From NCBI GenBank assembly GCA_030679635.1, contig JAUXSZ010000119.1:1-14090 (forward strand): a stretch of 14,090 nt of DNA. Reading direction: 5' to 3'. Made by a program: the position numbers and the translations under genes. This DNA is from Sulfuricurvum sp. (GTDB lineage Bacteria > Campylobacterota > Campylobacteria > Campylobacterales > Sulfurimonadaceae). The notes beneath the pieces are model-generated. The model saw only the letters and a program-made list of their open reading frames with translations, had not been told where the DNA came from and searched no databases. This document shows, piece after piece, positions 13,429-14,090 of the stretch. Within the stretch, counting starts at the first letter, position 1. Each line of letters starts with the position of its first letter.

Positions 13429-14090
13429 GTTTGCACTTTACAGTTCTCGGTGCGAATGGTTTTATCGGTAGGCATCTTGTTGAGCACTTGAAAAATCAAG
13501 GGTACGAGTGTGATACTCCTGCGAAGTATGATGACTTTATCTTTAGTAAGCACTTGGGGCATGTAATATACGCTATTGGACTGACAGCAGATTTCCGCAC
13601 GCGTCCCCTTGATACGGTTGAGGCACATGTGTGTGTTTTACGTCGCTTGATGAAGGAGGGAAGCTTTGACTCGCTAACATATCTTTCTAGCACTAGGCTC
13701 TATTCAGGTTCAAGTAGTACCAGCGAAACAGCAGCTCTTGTAGTTAATCCATATAAGTTGGAAGATTTATATAATATCTCAAAGCTGATGGGGGAATCGC
13801 TTTGTTTACACGCCGGTAAGGCAAATACAAAAGTGGTACGCTTATCAAATATTGTAGGGTTAAGATCTGATTCTGATTCTTTTATCGATCAGTTATTGGA
13901 AGAGGGGTATACTGCAGGAAGTATAAAACTGCATACTGCATTGGATTCAAAAAAAGATTATCTTTACATTGATGATGCTGTTTCGTTAATAGGGGCTATT
14001 GCATTATCCTCAAAGAGTGGAATCTTTAATGTTGCAAGCGGAGAAGGGGTAGAAAACGCTCAAGTAATCGATTTCTTGGAAACGGAAATG
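13425..14090 (+). CDS. NAD-dependent epimerase/dehydratase-type SDR, 5' part (222 codons visible)
   Basis: The frame is open from ATG 13425 to the window edge, so the 3' end is missing. The N-terminus has the Rossmann motif GANGFIG (residues 9-15). YLSSTRLYSG supplies the catalytic Ser/Thr region, and YNISK is the YxxxK dyad. VVRLSNIVG and KKDYLYIDDAV are standard for extended SDR sugar enzymes. It could be the 4-ketoreductase that the pathway needs after C-methylation, or another epimerase; the sequence does not decide. The N-terminal third is unusually short between the glycine loop and the first catalytic strand. A GTG at 13416 is an alternative start adding three residues. Confidence 0.85.
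   Translation, partial: MSLHFTVLGANGFIGRHLVEHLKNQGYECDTPAKYDDFIFSKHLGHVIYAIGLTADFRTRPLDTVEAHVCVLRRLMKEGSFDSLTYLSSTRLYSGSSSTSETAALVVNPYKLEDLYNISKLMGESLCLHAGKANTKVVRLSNIVGLRSDSDSFIDQLLEEGYTAGSIKLHTALDSKKDYLYIDDAVSLIGAIALSSKSGIFNVASGEGVENAQVIDFLETEM

Noticed and set aside
1..14090. tRNA or rRNA genes, CRISPR arrays, insertion sequences, attachment sites
   Set aside because: No cloverleaf, spaced direct repeats, transposase frames or flanking inverted repeats were seen on reading either strand.

Overview
The window looks like a chromosomal segment of a free-living, flagellated member of the Campylobacterota (Epsilonproteobacteria), most like the Sulfuricurvum/Sulfurimonas group. The basis is the Helicobacter-like short biotin synthase, a flagellin with the epsilonproteobacterial D1 sequence, TopA with a C-terminal run of zinc ribbons, extended -10 elements without clear -35 boxes, and a textbook sigma-28 promoter. 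The genus is inferred, not proven.

Left part (1-4199). The 3' end of a thioredoxin-reductase-like flavoprotein (+) meets a minus-strand housekeeping cluster. That cluster reads topA, a YfcE-like metallophosphoesterase, bioB, then a small AMMECR1-like protein. The first three are joined by ATGA stop/start overlaps. The fourth has its own promoter-like element and a very strong Shine-Dalgarno, and its 3' end overlaps the convergent flavoprotein gene by 20 bp.

Centre (4200-6064). A divergent intergenic region carries the topA promoter on one side and a perfect-spacing sigma-28 promoter for flagellin on the other. The flagellin leader begins with a CAGCA-AGGA-TGCTG hairpin that fits a CsrA binding site, and a second AAGGA lies at the ribosome binding site. 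The 490-residue flagellin gene is followed by three consecutive stem-loops and then a strong intrinsic terminator.

Right part (6065-14090). Eight tightly packed plus-strand genes, the last cut by the window edge, form a probable glycan operon: a TPR/O-GlcNAc-transferase-like (SPINDLY, GT41) glycosyltransferase, rfbF, rfbG, an RmlC-like sugar epimerase, a TcaB9/TylCIII-type sugar C-methyltransferase, a PhyH-type Fe(II)/2-oxoglutarate dioxygenase, a TylF-type O-methyltransferase and an SDR reductase/epimerase. Read together they suggest conversion of glucose-1-phosphate to CDP-4-keto-6-deoxyglucose, epimerisation, C-methylation (probably at C3), ketoreduction and O-methylation. The product would be a branched, methylated 6-deoxyhexose. 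The flagellin neighbour and the cytosolic OGT-like enzyme make flagellin O-glycosylation an attractive destination; a surface polysaccharide remains possible.

The dioxygenase and O-methyltransferase genes are visibly more AT-rich than the left half, suggesting later acquisition of part of the sugar pathway.
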